Shown here: piece by piece, positions 42,429 through 50,901 of the stretch
How the letters are laid out: each line of letters opens with the position of its first letter
Numbering within the stretch: the stretch's first letter is position 1
NCBI GenBank assembly: GCA_902574335.1
Contig: CACGNO010000004.1
Location: forward strand, 1-50,967
Length of the DNA: 50,967 nt
Reading direction: 5' to 3'
From: an uncultured Bacteroidota bacterium
GTDB taxonomy: Bacteria; Bacteroidota; Bacteroidia; Flavobacteriales; Flavobacteriaceae
The notes under the pieces: generated by a model
Database searches by the model: none
Told to the model about the DNA's origin: nothing
Seen by the model: the letters and a program-made list of their open reading frames with translations, nothing else
Program-made: the position numbers and the translations under genes

Positions 42429-43493
42429 ATGTTGCAGAAAGTTAGGGAGGGAGAAGAAATAGATAAAATAAAAATCTCAAACTTTTTTTTAAAAAATAAT
42501 TTAATATCTGACGACAAAGTAGACCCAAATATTCTGCAATATTCAAACGGATACTCTAACTTAACTTACCTCATAACGTTTAACGATAATAAATTTGTAT
42601 TAAGATGTCCGCCTAGGGGTGCTGTAAAAAGAGGACATGATATGAGCAGAGAATATAAGGTGTTGAGTAAACTTAGTAATTCATTCAATAAAGTGCCAAA
42701 AACTTACATATACAATGATGATATGAATATCATAGATCGTCCATTTTATGTGATGGAAAGAATTAGTGGTATTATTTTAACTACCAGCGAAGTAGAAAAA
42801 AGAAATATAAATACCAATGATTTTAAAAAAATTTCAAAGTCATGGCTTGAAACATTTACTGAATTACATTCATTGGATTATAAAAGAATAGGTCTTGAGG
42901 ATTTAGGCAAACCACACGGATATGTTGATAGACAAATTGAAATTTGGTCGAAACAATATCAAAATGCTAAAACTGATGAAATTCAATCTGCGGATAAAAT
43001 CATTAAGTGGCTTTATGAAAACAAACCAGTTTCAAAAAACACATCTTTGATTCATAATGATTATAAATATGACAATGTTGTTTTTAGAGATGAAAATTGG
43101 AATGAAATTAATTCAATTTTAGACTGGGAAATGTGTACAATCGGAGATCCTTTAATGGACCTGGGTACATCAATTGCCTATTGGACAATGCCAAACGACC
43201 ATCCTGTAATTTTAAATGGGCTAAAGTCCCCAACAGTATTTCAAGGCAACCCAAGTAGATCTAAAATAGTTGAATTATACTGTATGCAAACCAATACTAA
43301 AATAGATGATTTTGTATTTTATTATGTGTATGGTTTATTTAAAATAGCTGTAATTGTTCAGCAGATATTTTACAGATTTAAAAAAGGATTAACTACAAAT
43401 AAAAAGTTTAGCGAGCTCAATAAATATGCTAAAGTTCTTTGTGATACTGCATGGCAATCCATACAAAAAAAACAAATTGAAAATCTATTTTAA
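42429..43493 (+). CDS. APH-type phosphotransferase (ACAD10/11 kinase-like), operon gene 4
   Basis: 354-residue kinase-like protein in the aminoglycoside phosphotransferase family. The catalytic loop is H209-N210-D211-Y212-K213-Y214-D215-N216 and the metal motif is D232-W233-E234 in ILDWEMCTIGDP. N-terminal lobe includes SNLTYLITFNDNKFVLRCPP. In ACAD10/11 and in bacterial LvaA the same domain phosphorylates a hydroxyacyl-CoA. The preceding ACAD has the matching signature, so the two are expected to act in sequence: kinase first, then phosphate elimination. Its stop codon forms the first bases of the next promoter element. Confidence 0.92.
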   Translation: MLQKVREGEEIDKIKISNFFLKNNLISDDKVDPNILQYSNGYSNLTYLITFNDNKFVLRCPPRGAVKRGHDMSREYKVLSKLSNSFNKVPKTYIYNDDMNIIDRPFYVMERISGIILTTSEVEKRNINTNDFKKISKSWLETFTELHSLDYKRIGLEDLGKPHGYVDRQIEIWSKQYQNAKTDEIQSADKIIKWLYENKPVSKNTSLIHNDYKYDNVVFRDENWNEINSILDWEMCTIGDPLMDLGTSIAYWTMPNDHPVILNGLKSPTVFQGNPSRSKIVELYCMQTNTKIDDFVFYYVYGLFKIAVIVQQIFYRFKKGLTTNKKFSELNKYAKVLCDTAWQSIQKKQIENLF

Positions 43494-43498
43494 ATTTG
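43491..43498 (+). promoter_or_regulatory. candidate -7 promoter element (TAAATTTG)
   Basis: Exact TAnnTTTG whose first three bases are the stop codon of the kinase gene. It lies 7 bases before the ATG of the next gene, predicting a leader of about 4 bases, so that gene may have its own transcript. Confidence 0.4.
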
Positions 43499-43505
43499 TA
43501 TTAGA

Positions 43506-44861
43506 ATGCAATCTAAATTTCATATAATATTCTTATTCTTTTTTGTTTTATTCTCATGTGTTGATGATAACGAAAACTTTGTTATTGATAAAAAAGAATA
43601 TAAAAATAAGCTTGAAGGATTCTGGTTGGGACAATCAATTGCTAATTGGACTGGTATAATTACAGAAATGGATAAAATTGGAATTCCTATTAATGAAAAA
43701 GGTGAAGGATTTTATACACGTGAAAATTGGGGTGGGAAAGATGAACCCAATATTTGGTCAAACAGCTCAAATTATAATATAATAGATTTTAATCTTGCGA
43801 AATCAGATAGTATATGGGGATCAGATGACGATACAGATATAGAATACATGTATCAGGAACTTATTTTAGAAAACAATAACATAAAGTTAAGTCCTAAAGA
43901 AATTCGAGATGGTTGGTTGAAACATATTAAAGCAGAAGAACAAAATTTCCTTTGGGTATCAAATCAAAGAGCCTTTGATTTAATGAGAGAGGGGATTATG
44001 CCACCTGAAACAAGTAATCCCAAAAACAACCAATTCTATGAGATGATTGATGCACAATTAACTACCGAAATTTTTGGTCTTTATTCGCCCTTTTATCCAG
44101 ACGTAGGTCTTTCAATGGCATACTTACCAATTAGAACTGTAGCGAGAGAGAATGCTGCTTGGATTTCTGAATTTTATATCATTATGCATTCATTGGCTTC
44201 ACTGAAAACCGATCATAAAAACATAAAAGAAAAAGTTTTTTGGATGTCAAGTCAAGCACGTAAAATTTTACCAAATGCATCATATTCTGCTAAGATGTAT
44301 GATTATGTCAAATCTAAATATGAATCTGGCTTAAGCTGGGAGAAGGCAAGAGATAGTTTAAATTATAAATTTCAAATAAATAATGAACATGAATATAATT
44401 GGTCAAGAGTTGATAAAAGTTGTAATGGGTGTTTTGCTGCAGGTATAAACTTTGGTGCTAGTATTGTGAGTTTATTTTATGGTGAGGGAGATTTTAAAGA
44501 AACAATTAAAATAGCTACACTATGTGGTTGGGATTCTGATAATCCTGCTTCAACATGGGGTGGTTTACTAGGTTTTATGTACGGAAAAAAACAAATTCAA
44601 AAAATGTTCAATGTTGAACTGTCAAATAAGTACAATATACACAGGACCAGAATTGGATTTAGTGAACCAATCGACAACTTTGAATCAATGGCTGAGAAGG
44701 GCTTAAAAATTATAGATAAGGTTGTAACTGAAAAATATCTAGGAGAAATAAAAAATAATAAATGGATTTTTAGAAAGTTCCCTACAAGATACACTCGCGA
44801 TTTTGTAGATGACCCACCAGATCTAGAACCACCTGAAATCGATTTACCTGAATCTAACTAG
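43506..44861 (+). CDS. ADP-ribosylglycohydrolase-family exported lipoprotein
   Basis: 451-residue protein of the ADP-ribosylglycohydrolase (ARH) fold, with a lipoprotein signal (FSC, C18). Metal-binding motifs: D107-D108-D109-T110-D111 in WGSDDDTDIEY and D343-S-D345-N in CGWDSDNPAS, which match the two metal sites of the family. It has the usual G-W-L-G opening (EGFWLGQSIAN). ARH enzymes cleave ADP-ribose linkages or N-glycosidic nucleoside bonds; export as a lipoprotein suggests a substrate outside the cytosol. It follows the acyl-CoA operon but has a promoter element of its own. It overlaps the convergent DUF1643 gene by 18 bases. Confidence 0.85.
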   Translation: MQSKFHIIFLFFFVLFSCVDDNENFVIDKKEYKNKLEGFWLGQSIANWTGIITEMDKIGIPINEKGEGFYTRENWGGKDEPNIWSNSSNYNIIDFNLAKSDSIWGSDDDTDIEYMYQELILENNNIKLSPKEIRDGWLKHIKAEEQNFLWVSNQRAFDLMREGIMPPETSNPKNNQFYEMIDAQLTTEIFGLYSPFYPDVGLSMAYLPIRTVARENAAWISEFYIIMHSLASLKTDHKNIKEKVFWMSSQARKILPNASYSAKMYDYVKSKYESGLSWEKARDSLNYKFQINNEHEYNWSRVDKSCNGCFAAGINFGASIVSLFYGEGDFKETIKIATLCGWDSDNPASTWGGLLGFMYGKKQIQKMFNVELSNKYNIHRTRIGFSEPIDNFESMAEKGLKIIDKVVTEKYLGEIKNNKWIFRKFPTRYTRDFVDDPPDLEPPEIDLPESN

Positions 44862-45299
44862 TTGTGTGGTTTTTTTTAAATAAAGAGGATGCTTTGGTGT
44901 TCCATTTTTGTTTAAACCAAAACAAAAAGGCTTTTCTACAATTTTTTGTATCCAATTTGGTATTGATTCAATTGTTTTTCCCCAGGCATATACAACTTTA
45001 GAACTTTTATCAATCATAAACCTAATGTGCCTTTTATTTTCTTTTTGATTATGAGATAAATCATCATATAATTCACTTACATGTGGAGTAATTTTTGGGT
45101 ATATGTTTCCAACATAAAAACCGCCAAAACCAAATTTTTTTGTAAAAAAAATTAACCTTTTAATAGTTTTATCATCAAACTTGTCATCTGCCTTTGATGG
45201 GTTTAACATAATGTATGTAATTGTTGGTGAATCAGACCACATTCTACTAAGCATGTAACGATATTTTTTATCTTTTGAAATTAACGCTGAACGATTCAA
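44844..45299 (-). CDS. DUF1643 family protein
   Basis: 151-residue cytosolic protein. DUF1643 pattern: Y-R-Y-M-L-S-R-M-W, T-Y-I-M-L-N-P-S-K-A-D, D-D-K-T-I-K-R-L and late VVYAWGK. DUF1643 occurs in scattered phage and bacterial genomes and is sometimes near DNA metabolism genes; function unknown. Its start is 1 base from the end of the upstream esterase gene, so it may be co-transcribed. Confidence 0.82.
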   Translation of the reverse strand: MNRSALISKDKKYRYMLSRMWSDSPTITYIMLNPSKADDKFDDKTIKRLIFFTKKFGFGGFYVGNIYPKITPHVSELYDDLSHNQKENKRHIRFMIDKSSKVVYAWGKTIESIPNWIQKIVEKPFCFGLNKNGTPKHPLYLKKTTQLVRFR

Positions 45300-45300
45300 A

Positions 45301-46191
45301 TTAATTAATATATCCTAAATCAATCAAGAATTTTTCTGCTTTTGACATTGTATCATTAAATGGTCCTTGATTTTTTCTTCCATAATTAAAAAACCCATGC
45401 TCTTCACCATCATATAAATAAACAATAGATTTGTTATTATATTTCTTCATTCTAATATCAAAAAATTCTACTGATTCATGTGGTATAGTTTTGTCATTTG
45501 TTCCGTGAAAAATAATTGTTGGTGGAGTATTTTTATTGACGAAATGATATGGTGAAAAACTTTTCGGCTCAACACCAATTCTGTCTTTTAAATTTGAAAC
45601 TCTATTAGCCGGCCAACTTTTACTATTGTCGAATTCATTTATTGGTGCTAAAATGAGTCCAGGATTAAACAATATCATTGCATTTGGCTTAGAACTTATT
45701 TTTAAATTTTCACCATCTTCATCATGAATTGGTATTGTTCCAGTGGCTGCTGCTAAATGTCCACCTGCTGATCCACCACTCGCAACGATTCTATTTGGGT
45801 CAATACCAATTTTTCTTGCATTTTGTCTAACCCATCTAATCGCAGATTTTGCATCTTTAAGACAATATATTGCTTGAGTATTATTTCTTGACTTTACTCT
45901 GTAGTCAGCGAGAATTGAAACCATACCTCTTTCTTGTAGATATTTTGCTTGTTGCAGAAATTGTGCAGGGGTTCCGCTATTCCATCCTCCACCAAAAAAA
46001 AAGACTATTGAAGCTGCTTTGTCATTTTTTTTATGTTTATCCGGATAAAAAATCCATAAGTTTAAATCTGTTTGAAGAGTTTTTTTATAAGTGACTGTTT
46101 CGTCAGCATTTATATTTGGAGGATAATTATTTTGAGTGAATGCTAATGAAGAAATAAGGAGGATTAATAAAGCTCTTGTCCTAACATACAT
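45301..46191 (-). CDS. secreted acetyl-esterase-like alpha/beta hydrolase
   Basis: 296-residue exported esterase (signal peptide about 1-20). Oxyanion motif FFFGGGWNSG (GGGW), nucleophile S141 in ASGGSAGGHLAA, then HGTNDKTIPHES with the Asp, and His in DGEEHGFFN. This matches the BD-FAE/hormone-sensitive-lipase-type deacetylases and feruloyl esterases that act on polysaccharide acyl groups. An envelope or extracellular role in breaking down acylated glycans is plausible, and the chitinase-like protein downstream of it fits. Substrate unknown. Confidence 0.87.
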   Translation of the reverse strand: MYVRTRALLILLISSLAFTQNNYPPNINADETVTYKKTLQTDLNLWIFYPDKHKKNDKAASIVFFFGGGWNSGTPAQFLQQAKYLQERGMVSILADYRVKSRNNTQAIYCLKDAKSAIRWVRQNARKIGIDPNRIVASGGSAGGHLAAATGTIPIHDEDGENLKISSKPNAMILFNPGLILAPINEFDNSKSWPANRVSNLKDRIGVEPKSFSPYHFVNKNTPPTIIFHGTNDKTIPHESVEFFDIRMKKYNNKSIVYLYDGEEHGFFNYGRKNQGPFNDTMSKAEKFLIDLGYIN

Positions 46192-46194
46192 TGT

Positions 46195-47301
46195 TCAATT
46201 ATTTTGATTTTCAAGAAATACTGAGGTTGTGGGGTATGCAAAATCGCTTCCATGCTTTTTTACAATCTCAATAATTTTGAAGTTTATTTCTTGCTGAGTG
46301 TCCACTAAATTATCCCACTCATTACTCCTAACAAAATAAAGCACCATTACATCTAGAGAGCTATCTCCAAAATTTAAAAATCTGACTTTGCCATCTTGAT
46401 TAGTTTGTTTGTGATCATCAACTAATTTTTGAATATCATTAACAATATTTTTAATTTGGTCAACACTGGTTGAATACGTCAATCCAATATTTATTTTAAC
46501 GCGCCTTACGGGTCGAACTCCTAAATTATCCAATTCAGCATTTACTAAGTTTTTATTAGGAACAGTTACTATACTTTTGTCAAATGTTCTAACTCTTGTA
46601 CTTCTAAATCCTACTTTTTCTACCATTCCAGTAATAGATCCAATAGTTATAACATCACCTACTTGAAATGGTTTGTCTAGAAATATTGTGAAAGAACCTA
46701 AAAGATTTTCTAGACTTTCTTTTGAAGCTAAAGCAATAGCAACTCCACCAACACCAAGTCCAGCAGCTAATGCAGTAACATTTTGATCAAAAACATTTGC
46801 AAGAATAACTACAACTGCAAAAATGAATACTAAAACTTTACCTATTTCAATTGCAAAAGGTATTAGCTGATCATCAACTTTACTTTCGGTTTGTTCAGCC
46901 CTAAATTTTAATCTAACTCCTAAATATTCAACCGACTGAAGGATTGTCCAAAAAATTGTAATAATCAAAAAGAAAGAAAAACCTTTCGACAAAATCATTT
47001 TGATTCCAAGTTCAGATGAATCAACTAATCCCCATGATTCAGGGAAACTTAATATATTGAATGCAAAATAAAAGATTATAAGTAGTAAAAAATAATATAG
47101 TGGTTTTTTGAGAAGAGTGTCAAATTCATCATTTCCACCAACATGATTTTTATTACCAACAATTCTGAAAATGAATTTCCTTAAATATGAACTAATAGGT
47201 GAAATTAATATGTAGCCGAAAAGGAGAATGAGAATAAAAACTAAATAATCTTTTATCTCATTTTCTAAAAAAACATTATTTAAAAAATCTAGCTTATCCA
47301 T
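46195..47301 (-). CDS. mechanosensitive ion channel family protein (MscS type)
   Basis: 368-residue MscS-type channel. Four to five N-terminal helices, then the pore helix region VTALAAGLGVGGVAIALASKESLENLLGSFTI with the Gly/Ala packing pattern, and the beta domain PFQVGDVITIGSITGMVEKVGFRSTRVRTFDKSIVTVPNKNLVN. It opens under membrane tension to protect against hypo-osmotic shock. It follows the esterase start by 3 bases on the minus strand, and a -7 element lies 12 bases upstream. Confidence 0.92.
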   Translation of the reverse strand: MDKLDFLNNVFLENEIKDYLVFILILLFGYILISPISSYLRKFIFRIVGNKNHVGGNDEFDTLLKKPLYYFLLLIIFYFAFNILSFPESWGLVDSSELGIKMILSKGFSFFLIITIFWTILQSVEYLGVRLKFRAEQTESKVDDQLIPFAIEIGKVLVFIFAVVVILANVFDQNVTALAAGLGVGGVAIALASKESLENLLGSFTIFLDKPFQVGDVITIGSITGMVEKVGFRSTRVRTFDKSIVTVPNKNLVNAELDNLGVRPVRRVKINIGLTYSTSVDQIKNIVNDIQKLVDDHKQTNQDGKVRFLNFGDSSLDVMVLYFVRSNEWDNLVDTQQEINFKIIEIVKKHGSDFAYPTTSVFLENQNN

Positions 47302-47313
47302 AAATATTTAAAG

Positions 47314-47321
47314 CAAAAATA
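47314..47321 (-). promoter_or_regulatory. candidate -7 promoter element (TATTTTTG) for the MscS gene
   Basis: Exact TAnnTTTG on the minus strand, ending 12 bases before the ATG, giving a leader of about 9 bases. Confidence 0.4.
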
Positions 47322-47331
47322 GCTAATTCTT

Positions 47332-48384
47332 CTAATTACCACACAAATTAGTTGTTTCAACACCATAATCTGTATACTTTTTATGAATAGTCTCCAGTAG
47401 TGAATATTGACTGAATGAATCTTGCCCAAGCTCCCATATCATAATTCCACCTAAACTTTCTGCAGCTAATTTAACTTTAGCTTTAATAGTTGGTCTTCCA
47501 TTGTAGTATTTGTTCCCAACATTATCTCTGTCAGCATTTGAAATATTAGAAGCTACCATTGAGCCATAGGTAAATGATTTTACTGTTGTTGAATTTTGAA
47601 AATCATATCCATAAAAAGGTACTCCAAGGGTTAGTTTTTCACCAGAAACTCCAATTGTATTTTTCCAATAATTAACTCCTCTTTGAGCATGATTTAGTGA
47701 GCTATGCTGTCCTGGAGCAGAGGGATTCCATGACCCTGTATAGTCATAAGCCATAATATTTATAAAATCAAATGCACTTAATGCTTCTGCCGAGATAAGT
47801 GAATATTTAGTTTCAGAAGGAAAGGCTGCAGTCATTCCTAATGAATTTTCAGAGAGTTTTTGTTTAAGCTCAATAACAAAATCACTGTAACCAGCAGTAA
47901 CGTGACTCCACTCAAGATCAACATCAACTCCATCAAGATTATTCTCTTTGGTAAATTGAACTATTTTGTCAATTAGTTTAGGCCTTTCCTGACTATTAGC
48001 AAGGAAGTTTTTCCAAATATCTGCAGTTGTTGATGATAATGCTCCTCCAGCAAGTGAGATATATATTTTTATGTTACTATTTTGTGATCTAGCTCTATTA
48101 ACTACATCTGCAAGTGTAGTATTATCAGTCGATGGAAGTACAATTGTTCCATCAGCAACAGGATTGGCAAATGCAATATTTAAGTGAGTTACTTTACAAT
48201 ATTCAATTTGATTATTGAGTGAAAATCGATAGTAAGGAAAATAGCCAACTACCTTAGCTTTACTGCTAAATAAGTTAATATTGTTATCATCATTATCATC
48301 CACGTTATCCATTATATCATCATCTCCACTGCTACATGACATTACTAATAATGAAGCAAAAATTAATAATAGATTTTTTTTCAT
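47332..48384 (-). CDS. glycoside hydrolase family 18 chitinase-like lipoprotein
   Basis: 350-residue GH18 enzyme. A lipoprotein signal (SC, C17) is followed by an acidic Asp/Asn-rich linker (about residues 21-38). The catalytic motif DGVDVDLEW has D151, D154, D156 and the acid E158. The family start VVGYFPYYR and substrate-site MAYDYTG are present. It is likely an endochitinase or an endo-N-acetylglucosaminidase. No chitin-binding domain or SusCD pair is in the window. It lies between an amidohydrolase and MscS. Confidence 0.9.
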   Translation of the reverse strand: MKKNLLLIFASLLVMSCSSGDDDIMDNVDDNDDNNINLFSSKAKVVGYFPYYRFSLNNQIEYCKVTHLNIAFANPVADGTIVLPSTDNTTLADVVNRARSQNSNIKIYISLAGGALSSTTADIWKNFLANSQERPKLIDKIVQFTKENNLDGVDVDLEWSHVTAGYSDFVIELKQKLSENSLGMTAAFPSETKYSLISAEALSAFDFINIMAYDYTGSWNPSAPGQHSSLNHAQRGVNYWKNTIGVSGEKLTLGVPFYGYDFQNSTTVKSFTYGSMVASNISNADRDNVGNKYYNGRPTIKAKVKLAAESLGGIMIWELGQDSFSQYSLLETIHKKYTDYGVETTNLCGN

Positions 48385-48390
48385 TTATTT

Positions 48391-49929
48391 TTAATTTATT
48401 CCTGGTTGTTTAATTTTATATCCAGCTTCTTTTTTTGCCAGATCAACCATTGATTTAACTTCTTTTAAAAGCTTTTTTGCATCGTAAATTATCCCATCTT
48501 TTATGGTATATTTTACTCCTCCAACTCTAGTTACATTATTATTTTTATCTAGCTTAATTGCTCCTGTTCCATATAATACCTTTAGGTTTTCTAATGGATT
48601 TTCATCAATAACAATCAAGTCAGCAAGTTTACCTAATTCAATAGATCCAGTTAAGTGATCTATACCTAAAACTTCAGCTCCATTTAATGTTGCAGACTGG
48701 ATAACTTCAAGCGGGTGAAATCCAGCTTCTCTTAAAAGTTCAAGTTCTCTAACAAAAGCAAAACCATAAAGCTGATAAATAAAACCAGAATCTGATCCAG
48801 CAGTAACTCTTCCTCCTCTATTTTTAAATTCATTAAGAAAAGTCATCCAAAGTCTATAGTTTTCTTTCCAAGCAATCTCTTGTTCTGTTCCCCAGTAATG
48901 CCAGTATGAACCATGTGATATTCTGCTTGGAGCATAAAAAGCCCATAAACTAGGTAAAGTATAGTCATCATGCCATTCGGCTCTTCTTGCTCTATGTAAA
49001 TCTCTGCTAGCTTCATAAATATTGAGTGTAGGTGAAATCGTAAAGTCTAGTGATATTAACTCATTCATTACATTATTCCAGTGTTCAGAAAAAGGTTTTG
49101 CTGCTTGTTTCCAAAGCTTACCAGCTTGTTCAAATCTATGTTGTTCATTTTGATAATTATAGTCAGCAGGGTAATCTTGAATAATTCGATCACTAAATAA
49201 TGCTTCTGGTAATCCATACCAATGTTCCATTGAATTTAGTCCTGCTCTTGCTGAATTTAAAACATTCCATCTCACAACATTAAGCTGGGCGTGATGGGAT
49301 GTGGATCTTAGACCTAAATTTTTATTTTCTTCAATTGCTGCTTGCATTATTTCTGGTGCAGCTCCAAAAAATTTTATTCCATCGGACCCATTCTTAGCAT
49401 TATCTCTGACCCAATTCCTTGCTTCGTCAGGGGATTTAACTCTTGAATTAAAAGTTGAAAATGCATAAATCCTTGGGGCAATTATTGTATTTTTTTTACT
49501 CTTGTTTTTCAATTCTAACTTTAGTTTATGGCTTAAAGAGCCCCCTGGTTCTCTAATTGTTGTCACACCATGTGCCATCCATAGTTTAAAAACATAATCA
49601 GGACTTGCTCCTTGAGATCTCCCTCCAATATGCCCATGAGTATCAATAAAACCAGGAAGTATATAACTACCTTCACAATTAATTTCAACACCATTTTTGG
49701 ATAACTTAGGTCTTCTATTTTCATTAATTGGCACACCTGGGTAACCAACATTTTGAATTCTTGTAATTATATTTTTTTCTATTACAATATCAACGGGACC
49801 TAATGGCGGAGCACCAGTACTGTTGATTATTGTAGCACCTCTTAAAATCAATTGATCATGTTGTTTACCTTCAATTTGAGATAATGAAATAATGGGAATA
49901 AATAATAATAAGAGAATTAATTTTTTCAT
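48391..49929 (-). CDS. secreted amidohydrolase family metal hydrolase
   Basis: 512-residue exported amidohydrolase (signal peptide about 1-18). The metal motif HxH is H98-G-H100 in FIDTHGHIGG. Later, TSHHAQ supplies further His, and VTAGSDSGF gives the Asp. This layout matches the imidazolonepropionase/Xaa-Pro dipeptidase-like branch. Likely a peptide, hydantoin or similar C-N hydrolase; specificity unknown. Its stop lies 6 bases from the start of the GH18 gene; the next upstream frame is 3 bases away, so all three are probably one transcript. Confidence 0.87.
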   Translation of the reverse strand: MKKLILLLLFIPIISLSQIEGKQHDQLILRGATIINSTGAPPLGPVDIVIEKNIITRIQNVGYPGVPINENRRPKLSKNGVEINCEGSYILPGFIDTHGHIGGRSQGASPDYVFKLWMAHGVTTIREPGGSLSHKLKLELKNKSKKNTIIAPRIYAFSTFNSRVKSPDEARNWVRDNAKNGSDGIKFFGAAPEIMQAAIEENKNLGLRSTSHHAQLNVVRWNVLNSARAGLNSMEHWYGLPEALFSDRIIQDYPADYNYQNEQHRFEQAGKLWKQAAKPFSEHWNNVMNELISLDFTISPTLNIYEASRDLHRARRAEWHDDYTLPSLWAFYAPSRISHGSYWHYWGTEQEIAWKENYRLWMTFLNEFKNRGGRVTAGSDSGFIYQLYGFAFVRELELLREAGFHPLEVIQSATLNGAEVLGIDHLTGSIELGKLADLIVIDENPLENLKVLYGTGAIKLDKNNNVTRVGGVKYTIKDGIIYDAKKLLKEVKSMVDLAKKEAGYKIKQPGIN

Positions 49930-49932
49930 AAG

Positions 49933-50400
49933 TTATATTAGATCAAATAAGAAATCATTGTACATGATTAATGACCAGATGATAAAATTTATAAACCCGT
50001 ACTTTAACCATTGATTTTCTGTCCATCCCTCACCAATTACAGTTTTAAACATACCCCAGTATAATACAACCAAAAGCGGCCATATTTCAATAATTTCCAT
50101 TAGTATTCTCCAAAAAAAATCCCCAATACCAGACGTTGTACATCCAGTTGTATATTGAAATAAAACTGGATACCCTTTTGATAGCTCCCCATTTGGAAAA
50201 AATTCTCCTGGATAATAACAGCCAGACAAATTATAGTAATCAATTTCATATCTCTCAATAATCCAAAAACAAAATATTGTCAAAAAAAGTATGGTAAAAA
50301 TAGTAGATACCTTTTTTTCTTCATCTTTAGAACTAAAAAAAATAGCAATTGGTAATCCAAAAAGTATTATAAAAACTAAAATTGAAAACAGCTTTTCCAT
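49933..50400 (-). CDS. uncharacterised membrane protein
   Basis: 155-residue protein with four predicted helices (about 3-22, 33-50, 90-115, 130-150). The loop between helices 2 and 3 is rich in aromatic residues and has two Cys (NLSGCYYPGEF and YTTGCTTSGIGDF), which may form a disulfide on the outer side. Not recognised. It is 3 bases upstream of the amidohydrolase gene and 15 bases downstream of the pterin dehydratase gene, both on the same strand. Confidence 0.58.
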   Translation of the reverse strand: MEKLFSILVFIILFGLPIAIFFSSKDEEKKVSTIFTILFLTIFCFWIIERYEIDYYNLSGCYYPGEFFPNGELSKGYPVLFQYTTGCTTSGIGDFFWRILMEIIEIWPLLVVLYWGMFKTVIGEGWTENQWLKYGFINFIIWSLIMYNDFLFDLI

Positions 50401-50415
50401 GTTATTGTTTTTTTA

Positions 50416-50712
50416 TTATTTAAATTTTTGAAAAACAGTATCCATAAAACACGATAGTTCAAAATCCTTTTCAGTAATTCCTCCTGAATCATGTGTGTAT
50501 AATTCAATATCTAATTTGTTATAAACATTTGTCCATTTTGGATGGTGATTCATTTCTTCACATTTTACAGCAACCTCTTTCATAAAAGAAAAAGCATTGT
50601 CAAAATTATTAAAGCTATATGAACCTTTAAGATACAAACCCTCTATAGACCAACTGTTCGATAGAAGATCCATATTTTTATTTAATTCATCTTTTGAAAG
50701 AACTTTTGACAT
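50416..50712 (-). CDS. pterin-4a-carbinolamine dehydratase
   Basis: 98-residue protein of the PCD/DCoH family, which recycles 4a-hydroxytetrahydrobiopterin. The active-site motif NHHPKW has H56, H57 and P58, and the second catalytic part is YTHDSGGIT with H74 and D75. Length and motifs are complete. An aromatic amino-acid hydroxylase, the usual partner, is not present in the window. The 50-aa protein follows upstream on the same strand, 1 base before its ATG. Confidence 0.9.
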   Translation of the reverse strand: MSKVLSKDELNKNMDLLSNSWSIEGLYLKGSYSFNNFDNAFSFMKEVAVKCEEMNHHPKWTNVYNKLDIELYTHDSGGITEKDFELSCFMDTVFQKFK

Positions 50713-50713
50713 T

Positions 50714-50866
50714 TTAACTAATTTTTTTGAGTTTATGCTTGAGCTTCTCTAATTTCATTTTTCTCCACCAAACTTTATTCTCGTCATTTTGACCCACTGC
50801 TCTGTGAATTTTTTTATTGAGTTTGTTTATTTTTTTTGACAAGTAGCTTATGGATATTTTTTTCAT
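50714..50866 (-). CDS. small basic helical protein, 50 aa
   Basis: Frame MKKISISYLSKKINKLNKKI and then a conserved-looking VWWRKMKLEKLKHKLKK. It is highly basic with a heptad-like pattern of Leu and Ile, so a coiled coil is likely; DUF465/YdcH-type proteins have a similar size but this is only a resemblance. Its stop codon is one base before the PCD start, so they are probably one operon. Too short for a family call. Confidence 0.45.
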   Translation of the reverse strand: MKKISISYLSKKINKLNKKIHRAVGQNDENKVWWRKMKLEKLKHKLKKIS

Positions 50867-50901
50867 GTATATTAAATATAACTATTTAAAGTTATTTAAA
50901 T

